Assembly (NCBI RefSeq): GCF_003336875.1
Contig: NZ_QGNJ01000007.1
Span: 62,001-126,000 of the forward strand
DNA from: Oleisolibacter albus
GTDB taxonomy: Bacteria > Pseudomonadota > Alphaproteobacteria > Azospirillales > Azospirillaceae
DNA: 64,000 nt
Reading direction: 5' to 3'
A program made the translations under genes and the position numbers. The notes below the pieces were generated by a model. It was not told the DNA's origin. It worked only from the letters and a program-made list of their open reading frames with translations, and did not search any database. Positions 48,481-57,401 of this stretch are shown in pieces. Each line of letters opens with the position of its first letter. The stretch's first letter is position 1.

Positions 48481-49119
48481 CGCGGCCCAGGGCGCCTGGG
48501 CGGCTTGGGCCTGAGCGGTTTGGGCCTGAGCGGTTTGCTGCTGGCGGCGGGGCTGCTGGCGGGGCCGGCCCAGGCCCAGCCCCGGGGCGGGCGCGACCCT
48601 GACTTCCCCTGCGTCCAGGTGCTGGTGCCCAGCCTGTCCCCCGGACAGATCTGGAGCGGGCCGCCCGTCGACGACATTCCGGCCGGCGCCTGGACCAGCG
48701 ACACCGAGGTGCGGCGGCTGGTGGAGATGGCCGGCGACCGCCGGGTGGGAACCGAGGCGCTGACGAGCGAGATCGACCGCTTTGCCGGCACCACCAAGGA
48801 CGGAAACCGGCTGGTGCTGCTGTTCGCCGGCGTGTTCGAAACCCTCCAGGCCGAGCGCGGCCAGTCGCTGGACGCCATCCGCCGCTATGCCCAGGGGCAG
48901 CGGCAGATGCTGGACCGTATCGCCGCCCGGCTGCGCGACCAGCAGGACCTGTCCGCCGACGATCCCCGCCGGGCCGAGATCGCGGACGCCATCGCCTGGG
49001 ACCGCCGCGTGCTGGAGGACCGGCGGCGCATGCTGCCCCCCCTGTGCGAGCGGCCCGCCCTGCTGGAGCGGCGGCTGGGCGCCGTGGCCCGCACGCTGGC
49101 CGCCCATCTGCCGCCCTGA
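48436..49119 (+). CDS. Exported helical protein of quinoprotein cluster (start uncertain)
   Basis: From ATG 48436 this reads 227 residues with a charged N-region, a hydrophobic segment (GLSGLLLAAGLLAGPAQA) and a mature part starting QPRGGRDPDFPCVQVLVPSL. The mature part is helical with paired cysteines (one in FPCVQ, one in LPPLCERPALL). Similar proteins occur beside PQQ alcohol dehydrogenases, with unknown function. No Shine-Dalgarno is visible; TTG codons at 48505, 48520 and 48535 are other possible starts. A 15-base tandem repeat encodes the N-terminal LGLSG repeats. The start region overlaps the DUF3280-type gene on the other strand. Confidence 0.6.
   Translation: MRQDHQGQGQGDGSHRGPGRLGGLGLSGLGLSGLLLAAGLLAGPAQAQPRGGRDPDFPCVQVLVPSLSPGQIWSGPPVDDIPAGAWTSDTEVRRLVEMAGDRRVGTEALTSEIDRFAGTTKDGNRLVLLFAGVFETLQAERGQSLDAIRRYAQGQRQMLDRIAARLRDQQDLSADDPRRAEIADAIAWDRRVLEDRRRMLPPLCERPALLERRLGAVARTLAAHLPP
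48505..48534. repeat. 15-bp tandem duplication at a divergent gene junction
   Basis: TTGGGCCTGAGCGGT occurs twice in tandem, giving LGLSG LGLSG in the rightward protein. It lies exactly where the two divergent genes meet, suggesting recent slippage or rearrangement of the shared upstream region. Confidence 0.7.
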
Positions 49120-49172
49120 GTGGGAGGCTCCCAGGTCCAGGCTTGTAAGGACGCGTGTGTGGACGGCACCGG

Positions 49173-50477
49173 TCATCCCTGCGGACCGCCGTCCAGCGGC
49201 GGTACCGGGACCAGCGGCTGGCGCGCCTCGGCCCAGCCATCGACGCCGTCGGGATACCAGAGAACCCGGCTGTACCCCCAGTCCAGTGCCCGTTTGGCCG
49301 CGTTCCAGGACATCCAGCAGTCACGCTTGCAGAAGATCAGCAGCGGTGTGTCGCTGCGGCCGCCGGTCAGCCGCTGCAGACCCGCACGGAAATACTGCTC
49401 CTGCGCGGGGGTGAGGTCGCCATGGCCCACATCGGGCAGCCAGGCGGCACCGGGGATGCTGTCATGCGGACGCGGCAACCAGCCGTCATCGCGACCGGCC
49501 GGCCGCTGTTCCGCCGGCAGCACGTCCAGCAGCACGGGCTTCTGCTCCGCCGCCAGCAGACGGACCACATCGGCCGTGGCCAGCACAGTGGCACCCGTCA
49601 GCGTTTCCGGCACCGGGGCGCGGTAGTCGGATTTGCGGTACTGCGCCGGCTCCGCCGGCCGGGCCTGCAGCAGCCGCCCGTCCCGGTCCAGCAGCGGCAC
49701 GCCATACCCGGCCAGCAGCGCATCGATGCGGGCTTGGTTCTTGGAAATCCAGCCATTCAGCCAGTGTTTCCAGTCCGGCTCGTCGGGGCGGATGCCCATG
49801 GAAATGGTGAAGGACAGGCGCGTGCCGGCGGCATCCGCCACCAGCGGCACCACGGTCAGCGGGACCTTCTGCTGCTTGGCCCAATAGCCGGCCAACGGCC
49901 CCCAGATCACGGCGGCATCGGTGGTGCCGGCGGCCACATCCTCGATGGCGGCGCGGGCCGGCTGATAGGCGCGGGTGTCCACCGCCAGCTGATAGGGCTC
50001 CACATTGGTCAGGCCGTAGCGCACCAGCAGATCCACCGGCGGCGTCTGCGACACCACGCCGATGCGCGTGCCTTTCAGGGCCGGATCGGCCAGCGATGTG
50101 GCGGTCAGGCCGGACTCGGTGCGGTACACCAGCGCATAGACCGAGCGGTAATAGGGATTGGTGTTCTGCATCAGCTGCTCGCCCGAGGCCGTGCCCAGGA
50201 CCAGATCGCAGCGCCGCGCTGCCAGGGTGTTGCGGACGAAGCCGATGCTCTGGGGGAACCACGTATAGGCGATGGGGATGCCGAGATCGGCGGCGATCAT
50301 CTCCGCCAGCTTGTTCTCGAAGCCCTGCCCTTTCTCGTCGCTGTAGGGCAAGGCGTTGCCGTCGGCACAGATGCGGAGCGTGTCGCGTCCGCTCTGCTCC
50401 ACGGCGGCAGCCAGGGGCGCCGCGGAGCCGGCCCATGCCAGCCCCGCCAGCAGCAGCAGGGGCAAAGCCTTGCGCAT
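49173..50477 (-). CDS. XoxJ-like binding protein fused to a rhodanese (CXXCW) domain
   Basis: This 434-residue exported protein has two parts. Residues about 30-270 are a MxaJ/XoxJ-like solute-binding domain (LRICADGNALPYSDEKGQGFEN, AYTWFPQSIGFVRNTLAARRCDLVLG), known to accompany methanol dehydrogenases and thought to help activate or load them. Residues about 300-434 form a rhodanese-like domain with FCKRDCWMSWNAAKRALDWG (Cys383, Cys387), the pattern of the PQQ-dependent catabolism-associated CXXCW family. In most genomes these are separate genes. AAGGGG lies eight bases before ATG 50477. It begins 13 bases after the cytochrome gene, in one operon with xoxF. The two domains may work together in dehydrogenase maturation. 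Confidence 0.88.
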   Translation of the reverse strand: MRKALPLLLLAGLAWAGSAAPLAAAVEQSGRDTLRICADGNALPYSDEKGQGFENKLAEMIAADLGIPIAYTWFPQSIGFVRNTLAARRCDLVLGTASGEQLMQNTNPYYRSVYALVYRTESGLTATSLADPALKGTRIGVVSQTPPVDLLVRYGLTNVEPYQLAVDTRAYQPARAAIEDVAAGTTDAAVIWGPLAGYWAKQQKVPLTVVPLVADAAGTRLSFTISMGIRPDEPDWKHWLNGWISKNQARIDALLAGYGVPLLDRDGRLLQARPAEPAQYRKSDYRAPVPETLTGATVLATADVVRLLAAEQKPVLLDVLPAEQRPAGRDDGWLPRPHDSIPGAAWLPDVGHGDLTPAQEQYFRAGLQRLTGGRSDTPLLIFCKRDCWMSWNAAKRALDWGYSRVLWYPDGVDGWAEARQPLVPVPPLDGGPQG

Positions 50478-50490
50478 GCCAGTGCCCCTT

Positions 50491-50967
50491 TCAGTTGCTG
50501 AGACGCTCGGGCCGGCCACGCTCGACCTTGCCGTCGGAGCGGGCCTTGAGATAGCGGTAGATATCGTCCAGATGGTCCATGACGTTGGGATCGGTGCCGA
50601 AGCTGGGCATGACCCGGTCGCCGGTGGCGCCGGCCACCTTGCGGCCGTTCACCACCACATCGGTGAAGGTCCAGAAATCCAGCTTCTTCAGCGATTCCGT
50701 CAGGGCCGGGGCGAAGCTGCCGCCCAGCCCGTCCGGCCCATGGCAGACATGGCAGGAGGCATGATAGCGGCGGAAGCCGTTGTAGGTGCCCGGATCGACC
50801 TTGCCATTGTCCGCCTTGTAGGTGGGAATGCCTTCGGCATCCACCAGAGGTGCAGGCTGCGGTGCAGGGCCGCTGGGCGCGGCCGCCGTCAGCAGGGCAG
50901 CGGTCAGCAGCAATGTCGCCGTCAGCGTAAGCCGGCGCAGACCGCGCCGTTGAACCAGTCGCGTCAC
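50491..50967 (-). CDS. c-type cytochrome partner of XoxF (XoxG-like)
   Basis: This 158-residue periplasmic cytochrome starts at GTG 50967 with GGAGG upstream, a signal peptide (LVQRRGLRRLTLTATLLLTA) and one haem motif CHVCH in HASCHVCHGPDGLG. MPSF near the end is a possible Met ligand. It lies between xoxF and the xoxJ-like fusion, the classic order of the xoxFGJ operon, so it is the likely electron acceptor of the dehydrogenase. It is shorter than many XoxG proteins. Confidence 0.9.
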   Translation of the reverse strand: MTRLVQRRGLRRLTLTATLLLTAALLTAAAPSGPAPQPAPLVDAEGIPTYKADNGKVDPGTYNGFRRYHASCHVCHGPDGLGGSFAPALTESLKKLDFWTFTDVVVNGRKVAGATGDRVMPSFGTDPNVMDHLDDIYRYLKARSDGKVERGRPERLSN

Positions 50968-51149
50968 CAGGAACTCCTCCCATGTGGTTTGGTTGCCACC
51001 CGGCCGGCGCCGGCCGGGCTTTCCCCCTGTTGCCGGGGGTTCGTCTGCCACCGCAGGCACCGCGCGCCGGGGACCTGTCGTGGCAAGGATCGCTCGTTCA
51101 AGGGTGATGGCGCGGGCGGCCCCCGAGGGGACCACCCGCCATGCTCCGC

Positions 51150-52997
51150 TCACTTCGATTTCAGCTCGGCGCTCTGCCGACGCGAGCCCAGTTCGAACAC
51201 GGTCAGCACGCCGCCCAGCTGGGTGTACTCACCCAGCGTGGCATGGGCACCCACCGCCCCCAGGCCCGCATTGGGTTCGGTCAGGCCGGCCGCGAGGCCG
51301 ATGCCGGCCCAGCCACCGATGCCGGACAGCACCGCGATGTACTGCTTGCCATTGTGCATATAGGTGTTGACGTTGCCGATGATGCCGCTGGGCGTCTTGA
51401 ACCGCCACAGTTCCTTGCCGTTGTTCATGTCGAAGGCGACCAGGAACCCTTCCAGCGTGCCGTAGAAACCGACGCCGGCCTTGGTGGCCAGAGCGCCCGA
51501 CCAGACGGCGAACTTCTCCGGCTTCGACCATTTCACCTTGCCGGCCACCGGATCCCAGGCGATGAAGTTGCCCATGCCGCCATGGCTGTTCGGAGCCGGA
51601 TACATGGACAGCGTCGCGCCCACATAGGGCTGGCCGGCCACGTAGCTGACCTGGAACGGTTCATAATCCATGCAGATATGGTTGGTCGGCACATAGAGCA
51701 GACCGGTATCCGGCGAGAAGGCCGAGGGCTGCTGGTCCTTGGACCCCAGCGCCGCCGGGCAGACGCCCTTGGAGTTGGTGTCCTCGCCATTGGCGAAGGT
51801 GCTGTACTTCTCGTTCACCACCGGCCGGCCGGTCTTCTTGTCGACCCGGTCGGCCCAGTTCACCGACGGGTCGTACTTCTCCGCCACCAGCAGTTCGCCG
51901 GTGACACGGTCCAGCGTGTAGCCGAAGCCGTTGCGGTCCATATTGATCAGGACCTTGCGCTTCTTGCCGTCCATGGTCACGTCGGCCAGGACGTTCTCAT
52001 TGACGCCGTCATAGTCCCACTCGTCGAACGGCGTCTTCTGATACAGCCATTTCACCTCGCCCGTATCAGCATCGCGGGCGAAGATGGTCATGGACCATTT
52101 GTTGTCGCTGCCCTCGCGCTTGCCGTCCTTGGCCCGCTGCTTGGGGTTCCAGGTGCCCGGATTGCCGGTGCCGTAATAGATCAGGTTCAGCTCGGGATCA
52201 TAGGTGTACCAGCCCCAGGTGGTGCCGCCGCCGATCTTCCATTCCTCGCCGGGCCAGGTCTTGACGCCCAGATCGGTCTCGCCGATGGGCTTGCCCAGCA
52301 TCAGCGTCTTCTTCGGGTCGATCTTCACATCCTTGTCCGGGCCGGTGGAATAGGCCCGCCAGGCCTGCTTGCCCGACTTCACGTCATAGGCCGTCAGATG
52401 GCCGCGGACGCCGAATTCACCGCCGGAAATGCCGACCAGGACCTTGTCCTTCACCACCACGGGGGCCGCGGTCAGTGTCTCGCCCTTGCCGGCATCGCCG
52501 TTCTGGACCTTCCACAGCTCCTTGCCGGTGTTGGCGTCCAGCGCCACCAGCGTGTTGTCGGCCTGCCCCAGGAACACCCGCCCCTCGGCCACGGCAACGC
52601 CGCGGTTGACCGTGTCGCAACACATCACCGGAATGACCGAGGCATCCTGGCGGGGTTCGTACTTCCACTTCACCCGTCCCTGGTCCTTGAGATCCAGGGC
52701 ATAGACGATGTTGGGAAAGGGGGTGTGGATGTACATGGTGTCCCCCACCACCAGCGGGCCGCCTTCATGGCCGCGCAGGACGCCGGTGGAGAAGGTCCAG
52801 GCCACCCGCAGATCCTGGACATTGTCCTTGGTGATCTGATCCAGGGTGCTGTAGCGCTGGCCATAGTAATTGCCAAGCTGCATGGCCCAGTTCGCCGGGT
52901 CCTTGGTCAGCTTGTTGACAGCATCATTGGCCAAGGCCGGTCCCGCCAGAAGCAGCGCGACAGCGGATGTGAGCAGATAACGAGAGCACGCCCTCAT
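51150..52997 (-). CDS. xoxF: Lanthanide-dependent PQQ methanol dehydrogenase
   Basis: This 615-residue periplasmic quinoprotein starts at ATG 52997 (GGAGG upstream) with a signal peptide cleaved near LANDAVN. It has the eight-bladed propeller fold, the vicinal disulfide Cys126-Cys127, metal ligands Glu194 and Asn279, and active-site Asp328 followed by Asp330 in EWDYDGVNE. Asp330 replaces the Ala of calcium-type MxaF and marks lanthanide-using XoxF enzymes. Trp261 stacks on PQQ. It oxidises methanol (and probably other alcohols) to aldehyde, passing electrons to the cytochrome encoded next. No MxaF or MxaI is present. PQQ synthesis genes are outside this window. Confidence 0.97.
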   Translation of the reverse strand: MRACSRYLLTSAVALLLAGPALANDAVNKLTKDPANWAMQLGNYYGQRYSTLDQITKDNVQDLRVAWTFSTGVLRGHEGGPLVVGDTMYIHTPFPNIVYALDLKDQGRVKWKYEPRQDASVIPVMCCDTVNRGVAVAEGRVFLGQADNTLVALDANTGKELWKVQNGDAGKGETLTAAPVVVKDKVLVGISGGEFGVRGHLTAYDVKSGKQAWRAYSTGPDKDVKIDPKKTLMLGKPIGETDLGVKTWPGEEWKIGGGTTWGWYTYDPELNLIYYGTGNPGTWNPKQRAKDGKREGSDNKWSMTIFARDADTGEVKWLYQKTPFDEWDYDGVNENVLADVTMDGKKRKVLINMDRNGFGYTLDRVTGELLVAEKYDPSVNWADRVDKKTGRPVVNEKYSTFANGEDTNSKGVCPAALGSKDQQPSAFSPDTGLLYVPTNHICMDYEPFQVSYVAGQPYVGATLSMYPAPNSHGGMGNFIAWDPVAGKVKWSKPEKFAVWSGALATKAGVGFYGTLEGFLVAFDMNNGKELWRFKTPSGIIGNVNTYMHNGKQYIAVLSGIGGWAGIGLAAGLTEPNAGLGAVGAHATLGEYTQLGGVLTVFELGSRRQSAELKSK

Positions 52998-53442
52998 AGC
53001 CCGACTCCTCCCTATTCTGGAATTTGCTGTGGGGTGATCAACGACCGCCCCTTCTTGCGAAGCAGGTGAACCGGCCGGGCTGACGCCCACCCCTCACCGA
53101 CCTCGGGATAAATTTCCAATACCCAACCCTACAAGACCGGGAAAAATGCCGCAATGGATGTCAGGTCAGTCTTTGGTATCTTTTGCATAGTCCGACTAGC
53201 ACAAAAGACAAACACATGCGTAGGAATTGCGAATACTGCGATAGCAAAAATGAATGCCGCTTTGCAGCATTACGATCCGGCATCTCGCTGCCGGACAAAG
53301 CCGCCACCGCACGGCAAAGCACTGACACAGACCCGATTATTTTCCATTCACCGGCGCTTTATTTTTCAAATACCCACACTGCAACACGGCAACCGGGAAA
53401 AGTCGGTCCGGATAATCGAATGCTTCCCATATTTCTCCCGCA
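52998..53442. other. Upstream region of xoxF
   Basis: This 445-base stretch is AT-richer than the flanks and has no supported gene; open frames through it are short and unconserved. It holds the xoxF promoter and lies downstream of the permease gene at 53443. No riboswitch was recognised. A pair of CTTTTG / CAAAAG half-sites (about 53179 and 53201) is only weakly symmetric. Confidence 0.55.
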
Positions 53443-54255
53443 TCAGGCGTCCCCCGCCCCGGCCTTGCGGGGCATCAGGCCCCGCGCCGGGTTGTAGGCC
53501 CAGAAGGACAGCAGCAGGACCACGATCATGGTCAGCACGACCCATCCCAAGGCGGTGCCGTCCACCTGCCCGTAGAGGGCGAAGCGCACCAGCTCGACGA
53601 CATGGGAGAACGGATTGAACCGGCAGACCTGCCAGAGCAGTTCGCTGGATTCGCGCATCTTCCACAGGGGATAAAGGGCCGATGACAGGAAGAAGGCCGG
53701 GAAGATGACGAAGTTCATCACCCCGGCGAAATTCTCCAGCTGGCGGATGGTGGAGGACAGCAGCATGCCCACCGCCCCCAGCATCAACCCGGCCAGCAGC
53801 AGTGCCGGCAGCACCGTGACATAGCCGTCCGGCGGCGCCGCGATCCCGAACAGGGCGGCCACGCCCAGGAAGGCATAGACCTGCAGGATGCCCACGGCGC
53901 TGCCGGCCAGGAGCTTGGCCGTCAGCAGGAATTCCCGCGGCAGCGGACTGACCAGCAGCAGCCGCATGCTGCCCATTTCCCGGTCATAGACCATGGACAG
54001 GCTGCTCTGCATGCCGTTGAACAGCAGGATCATGGCGCAGAGGCCGGGCAGGATGTAGGTCTCATAGGTGATATAGGTCTCGTAGGGCGGCTGCACCGAG
54101 ACACCCAGGGCCGCGCGGAAGCCGGCGGCGAAGATCAGCAGCCAGACCAGCGGCCGCACCAGGGCCGAAACGAAGCGTTCGCGCTGATGCACGAAGCGCA
54201 GCAGTTCCCGCCACACCACCGCCCGCAAGGCCCGAAGATAGCCGGCCGCCGTCAT
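53443..54255 (-). CDS. ABC-2 type permease of PQQ-associated transporter (LutF-like)
   Basis: This 270-residue inner-membrane protein has six hydrophobic helices (LVRPLVWLLIFAAGFRAALG is the first). The ABC-2 wording GMQSSLSMVYDREMGSMRLL is followed by FSHVVELVRFALYG. It matches the permease of the ABC system accompanying PQQ alcohol dehydrogenases. Its start overlaps the ATPase stop (ATGA at 54252-54255). Homologues in the Methylorubrum lanthanide cluster are named LutF. Direction is the same as xoxF. The transporter is expected to import or export a metal chelate or product; direction is not settled by sequence. Confidence 0.88.
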   Translation of the reverse strand: MTAAGYLRALRAVVWRELLRFVHQRERFVSALVRPLVWLLIFAAGFRAALGVSVQPPYETYITYETYILPGLCAMILLFNGMQSSLSMVYDREMGSMRLLLVSPLPREFLLTAKLLAGSAVGILQVYAFLGVAALFGIAAPPDGYVTVLPALLLAGLMLGAVGMLLSSTIRQLENFAGVMNFVIFPAFFLSSALYPLWKMRESSELLWQVCRFNPFSHVVELVRFALYGQVDGTALGWVVLTMIVVLLLSFWAYNPARGLMPRKAGAGDA

Positions 54256-54995
54256 GCCGCGTTGCTCCCGACCAGGGTGTGGAAGGCCCGGTCCAGCGAT
54301 GGCGCGTCCGCCCGCGCCTTGAGGTCGGCCACGGAGCCGCTGGCCACCACCTGTCCCCGGTCCAGCAGCACCACGGCATCCTCCGCTCCGATCTCGTCGA
54401 ACAGGTGTGTGGCCCAGAGGGCCGCCACGCCCTCCTCCCGGCAGAGGGCGTGGACATGCTCGACCAGGGCCCGCCGCGACGGCACATCCAGCCCCACCGT
54501 CGGCTCGTCCAGCACCAGCAGACGCGGCCGGTGCAGCAGGGCGCGGGCCAGTTCCACCCGCCGGCGATGGCCGCCATTGAGCTGGCGCACCCGCTCCCCC
54601 GCCCGCTCGGCCAGGGCGAAACGGTCCAGCAGGGCGGCGATGCGGGGGTCGTAGTCACACCGCGCCATCCCCCGCAGGCCGGCGGCATAGACCAGATTCT
54701 GCCGGACGCTGAGGTCGAGATCGAGGGTGGACTGCTGGAACACCACCCCCATGCAGGCCAGGGCCTTGCGCGGGTCGCGCCGCAGATCGTGGCCGCAGAC
54801 CGACACCGTGCCGGCGGCGGCATCGAACAGGCGGGTGATGACGGCCAGCAGCGTGGTCTTGCCGGCACCGTTGACGCCCAGCAGGGCCGTGAACCCGCCC
54901 GGCGCCACCTGGAAGCCGATGTCGCGGATGGCGAAACCGCCGGACCGGCCGGCATAGCCGAACCCGACCCCCGCCAGTTCCAGCGCCGGCACCAT
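54252..54995 (-). CDS. ABC ATPase of PQQ-associated transporter (LutE-like)
   Basis: This 247-residue ATPase has Walker A LLGVNGAGKTTLL, Q-loop VFQQSTLDLDL, signature QLNGGHRRRVELARAL (LSGGQ variant with Asn and His), Walker B LLVLDEPTVGLDV and His in LWATHLFDEIG. It matches the ATPase of the PQQ-dependent alcohol dehydrogenase ABC system. The first codons have several possible starts; ATG 54995 and GTG 54992 both follow GGGAGG closely. It is the upstream gene of the pair with the permease at 53443. Confidence 0.9.
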   Translation of the reverse strand: MVPALELAGVGFGYAGRSGGFAIRDIGFQVAPGGFTALLGVNGAGKTTLLAVITRLFDAAAGTVSVCGHDLRRDPRKALACMGVVFQQSTLDLDLSVRQNLVYAAGLRGMARCDYDPRIAALLDRFALAERAGERVRQLNGGHRRRVELARALLHRPRLLVLDEPTVGLDVPSRRALVEHVHALCREEGVAALWATHLFDEIGAEDAVVLLDRGQVVASGSVADLKARADAPSLDRAFHTLVGSNAA

Positions 54996-55421
54996 CACCT
55001 CCCCACCCCGGCGCCGGCCCCGGACGGCCGGAGACGGCGGGCCGCGACAGGGGGGCCGGCAGGCCGGCAAACCGGCCCGGCGATGATCCGGCGGCGCGGG
55101 GGCCGAACGATAGCGGACAGGCGCATCTCCTTTACCGGTCAGGAACGGCGGCGGGCAGGGAAAACCGCGCGCCCCTTCCCCGGCAGAGTGCGCGGGGCCG
55201 CGTCCGCGGACCACCTGTACTTTCGCACAAGAGGACGGACCAGAGCCGCCTGCGCCGCCGACAGCCCGGCCCTGGCGGCGTTTCCCGCGTCCGGCGGGGC
55301 CCGAAGGCGTGTGCGCCCTATCCCGTCCCGCTGTTGTCAGGGCCGGATCAAGTCCGTTAGTCTCATGCCCACTGAAAACGGCCAGCAGAGCCGGGCTATA
55401 AAATCAAACCGGGAGGACGTC
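54996..55421. other. Divergent GC-rich intergenic region before a LuxR regulator
   Basis: This 426-base region separates the LutE-like gene and the response regulator. It is GC-rich with no supported gene and no clear hairpin of terminator type. Promoters for both are expected here. Confidence 0.5.
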
Positions 55422-56105
55422 GTGGGCAAAGTGCTGATTTCCGACGATCATCCGCTGGTCCGTGACGGTCTGCGCACCGTCCTGGCCGTGGCTTTCGACC
55501 GCTGCGAGCTGTTGGAAGCCGGCGATCTGGATGAAACCATCCACATCATCGACCGCGAAGGCGACCTTGATCTGGTGTTGCTGGACCTGAACATGCCGGG
55601 CATGAACGGGTTCGACGGGCTGGCGCGGCTGCGCCAGCGCTATCCCGCCCTGCCGGTGGTCATCGTGTCCGCCAGCTGCGACCGCCGGCTGGTGTCGGAC
55701 GCCCTGCGTCACGGGGCGGCCGGGTTCGTGCCGAAATCACTGCCGCGCAGCGTCATCGCCGGAGCCCTGCGCGGTGTGCTGGACGGGGAGGTCTTCGCCC
55801 CGGCCGGTCTGGACGAGGCGGAGGCCGATGCCGCCGCCGACGCGGAGAAGGAAATCCGCCGCCGCATCGACAGCCTGACGCCACAGCAGCGGCGGGTGCT
55901 GGAACTTGTGGTGGCGGGCCGGCTGAACAAGGAGATCGCCTATGAGCTGGACGTGACCGAGACCACGGTGAAGGCCCATGTCTCCGCCATCCTGCAGAAG
56001 CTGCAGGTGTTCAGCCGCACCCAGGCCGTGATCCTGGCCAACCGTGTGCACTTCACCCCGGCGCCCCAGAGCGGCGGTCCCCTGGCCCGGGTTGCCAGCC
56101 ATTGA
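55422..56105 (+). CDS. LuxR-family response regulator (ErbR/AgmR-like)
   Basis: This 227-residue regulator has a receiver domain (acidic residues ISDDHP, phospho-acceptor Asp55 in LLDLNMPGMNG, Lys105 in VPKSLP) and a C-terminal LuxR helix-turn-helix at about residues 150-210 (LTPQQRRVLELVVAGRLNKE, TETTVKAHVSAILQKL). GTG 55422 has GGGAGG six bases upstream; ATG 55365 is in frame but lacks one. The family includes ErbR/AgmR, which activate quinoprotein alcohol dehydrogenase genes. It lies beside the XoxF block and a NahK/ErcS'-like kinase, so it is probably that system's output regulator. Confidence 0.87.
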   Translation: MGKVLISDDHPLVRDGLRTVLAVAFDRCELLEAGDLDETIHIIDREGDLDLVLLDLNMPGMNGFDGLARLRQRYPALPVVIVSASCDRRLVSDALRHGAAGFVPKSLPRSVIAGALRGVLDGEVFAPAGLDEAEADAAADAEKEIRRRIDSLTPQQRRVLELVVAGRLNKEIAYELDVTETTVKAHVSAILQKLQVFSRTQAVILANRVHFTPAPQSGGPLARVASH

Positions 56106-56130
56106 CCGCCCCTTCCCTGGAGACGGCACC

Positions 56131-56676
56131 ATGACGGACGAGAGCGGGGACCAGCCGAGGCCGGAGGTGCCGAGGCCGGCGTTGGACGACGAAACCCTGG
56201 CCTTCGCCGCCCGGCTGTTCCAGTCCGTCCGCGGCGGGGACTCGGCAGCGCTGGAGCCGCTGCTGCGGGCGGGACTGCCGGCCAATCTGCGCAACGACAA
56301 GGGCGACAGCCTGCTGATGCTGGCGGCCTATCACGGCCATGCCGCGACCTGCCGCCTGCTGCTGGAGCATGGGGCCGACGCCGACCTGGCCAACGACCGC
56401 GGCCAGACACCGCTGGCCGGCGCCGCCTTCAAGGGCGACGCCGAGGTGGTCCGGACGCTGCTGGACGGCGGGGCGCGGGTGGACGGCCACGGGCCGGACG
56501 GGCGGACACCGCTGATGGTGGCCGCCATGTTCAACCGGGTGGACATCGTGGAACTGCTGCTGGCCCGCGGGGCCGACGCGGCGGCCCGCGATGCCGGCGG
56601 GCTGACCGCCCGCGACCTGGCCCTGGCCATGAACGCCCCGGACACGCCGGCCCGGCTGGCGACCGGCCCGGCTTGA
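56131..56676 (+). CDS. Ankyrin-repeat protein
   Basis: This 181-residue protein starts at ATG 56131 (GGAG eight bases upstream) and contains four ankyrin repeats (for example DSLLMLAAYHGHAATCRLLL, QTPLAGAAFKGDAEVVRTLL, RTPLMVAAMFNRVDIVELLL). No signal peptide or membrane segment is seen, so it is cytosolic. It lies 26 bases after the LuxR regulator and is probably cotranscribed. Function is not known; a partner-binding role is typical of the fold. A repeat tract follows its stop. Confidence 0.85.
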   Translation: MTDESGDQPRPEVPRPALDDETLAFAARLFQSVRGGDSAALEPLLRAGLPANLRNDKGDSLLMLAAYHGHAATCRLLLEHGADADLANDRGQTPLAGAAFKGDAEVVRTLLDGGARVDGHGPDGRTPLMVAAMFNRVDIVELLLARGADAAARDAGGLTARDLALAMNAPDTPARLATGPA

Positions 56677-56677
56677 C

Positions 56678-56820
56678 GCGACCAAAGGCGACACAGGGCG
56701 ACCTTAAGCTGACCTTAAGGCGACAAACGCGACCTTAAGGTGACATGCCGGACGGCGGATGTCGCGTGCCAATGCCTTGATGACAAAAAGACTTTTTTCC
56801 TTAAGGTGACAAAGGTGACG
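56678..56820. repeat. Repeat tract built on CCTTAAG
   Basis: CCTTAAG occurs four times (56702, 56713, 56733, 56799), usually within GCGACCTTAAGGTGACA-like context (also GCGACCAAAGGCGACA near 56679 and AAAGGTGAC near 56811). The core CTTAAG is self-complementary, so the copies can also pair with one another. Spacing (11, 20 and 66 bases) is irregular. It lies just after the ankyrin gene. Confidence 0.7.
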
Positions 56821-57401
56821 GATTTTCATTCCTCCGTCGCCGTTGCATCAAGTCTTTCAGTTTTCACCCTGTCCACGTGTACCTGCACGCCATCTGGTAT
56901 CGCCTGTACCGGGTAGGCCGCACGGACCGTGCCGTAAGCATCACCGCGGCATCCGCCAGTCCATCTCGACCAGGCGGGACCCGCACAGGGAGCAGGCCAG
57001 CGGCCTACCCTACGCCGCGGCCGCCCGTGGGACTGCCGGCATCCAGGTGTTTATTGATATGCCGGCTTGGCAGATCACCTCCAGAGGCACGCCGGCGCTA
57101 TGCGAGCAGCTGCAGCACCGCGCGACCAGCGGGGTTCGGTGACGAATTGCGCCAACAATCAGTTCGATACGCTTGGATCCCATCCATGGAACATAAGGGG
57201 AACATTGTGGCTGTGTCCAGCTGCGGCGCTGCCATGGTGACGTTGCCAAAAAAATGCACAGGATTGCTGTCATTCCATTCCAACGATAGGCTTACACCTC
57301 AAATCTCCTCCGGGCAGCGAGATCGGTGCAGGAGAGCAGCGCAGAGCAGGTGATGCGCTCCGCCACGAAGGAGAATCCGACGGTTCGGGAGGCGAATAGG
57401 T
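56821..57401. other. Gene-poor region before the HEPN-like gene
   Basis: No supported gene is seen in these 581 bases; open frames are short and lack conserved content. Base composition falls toward AT from about 57140, marking the left edge of an apparent island. Confidence 0.5.
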
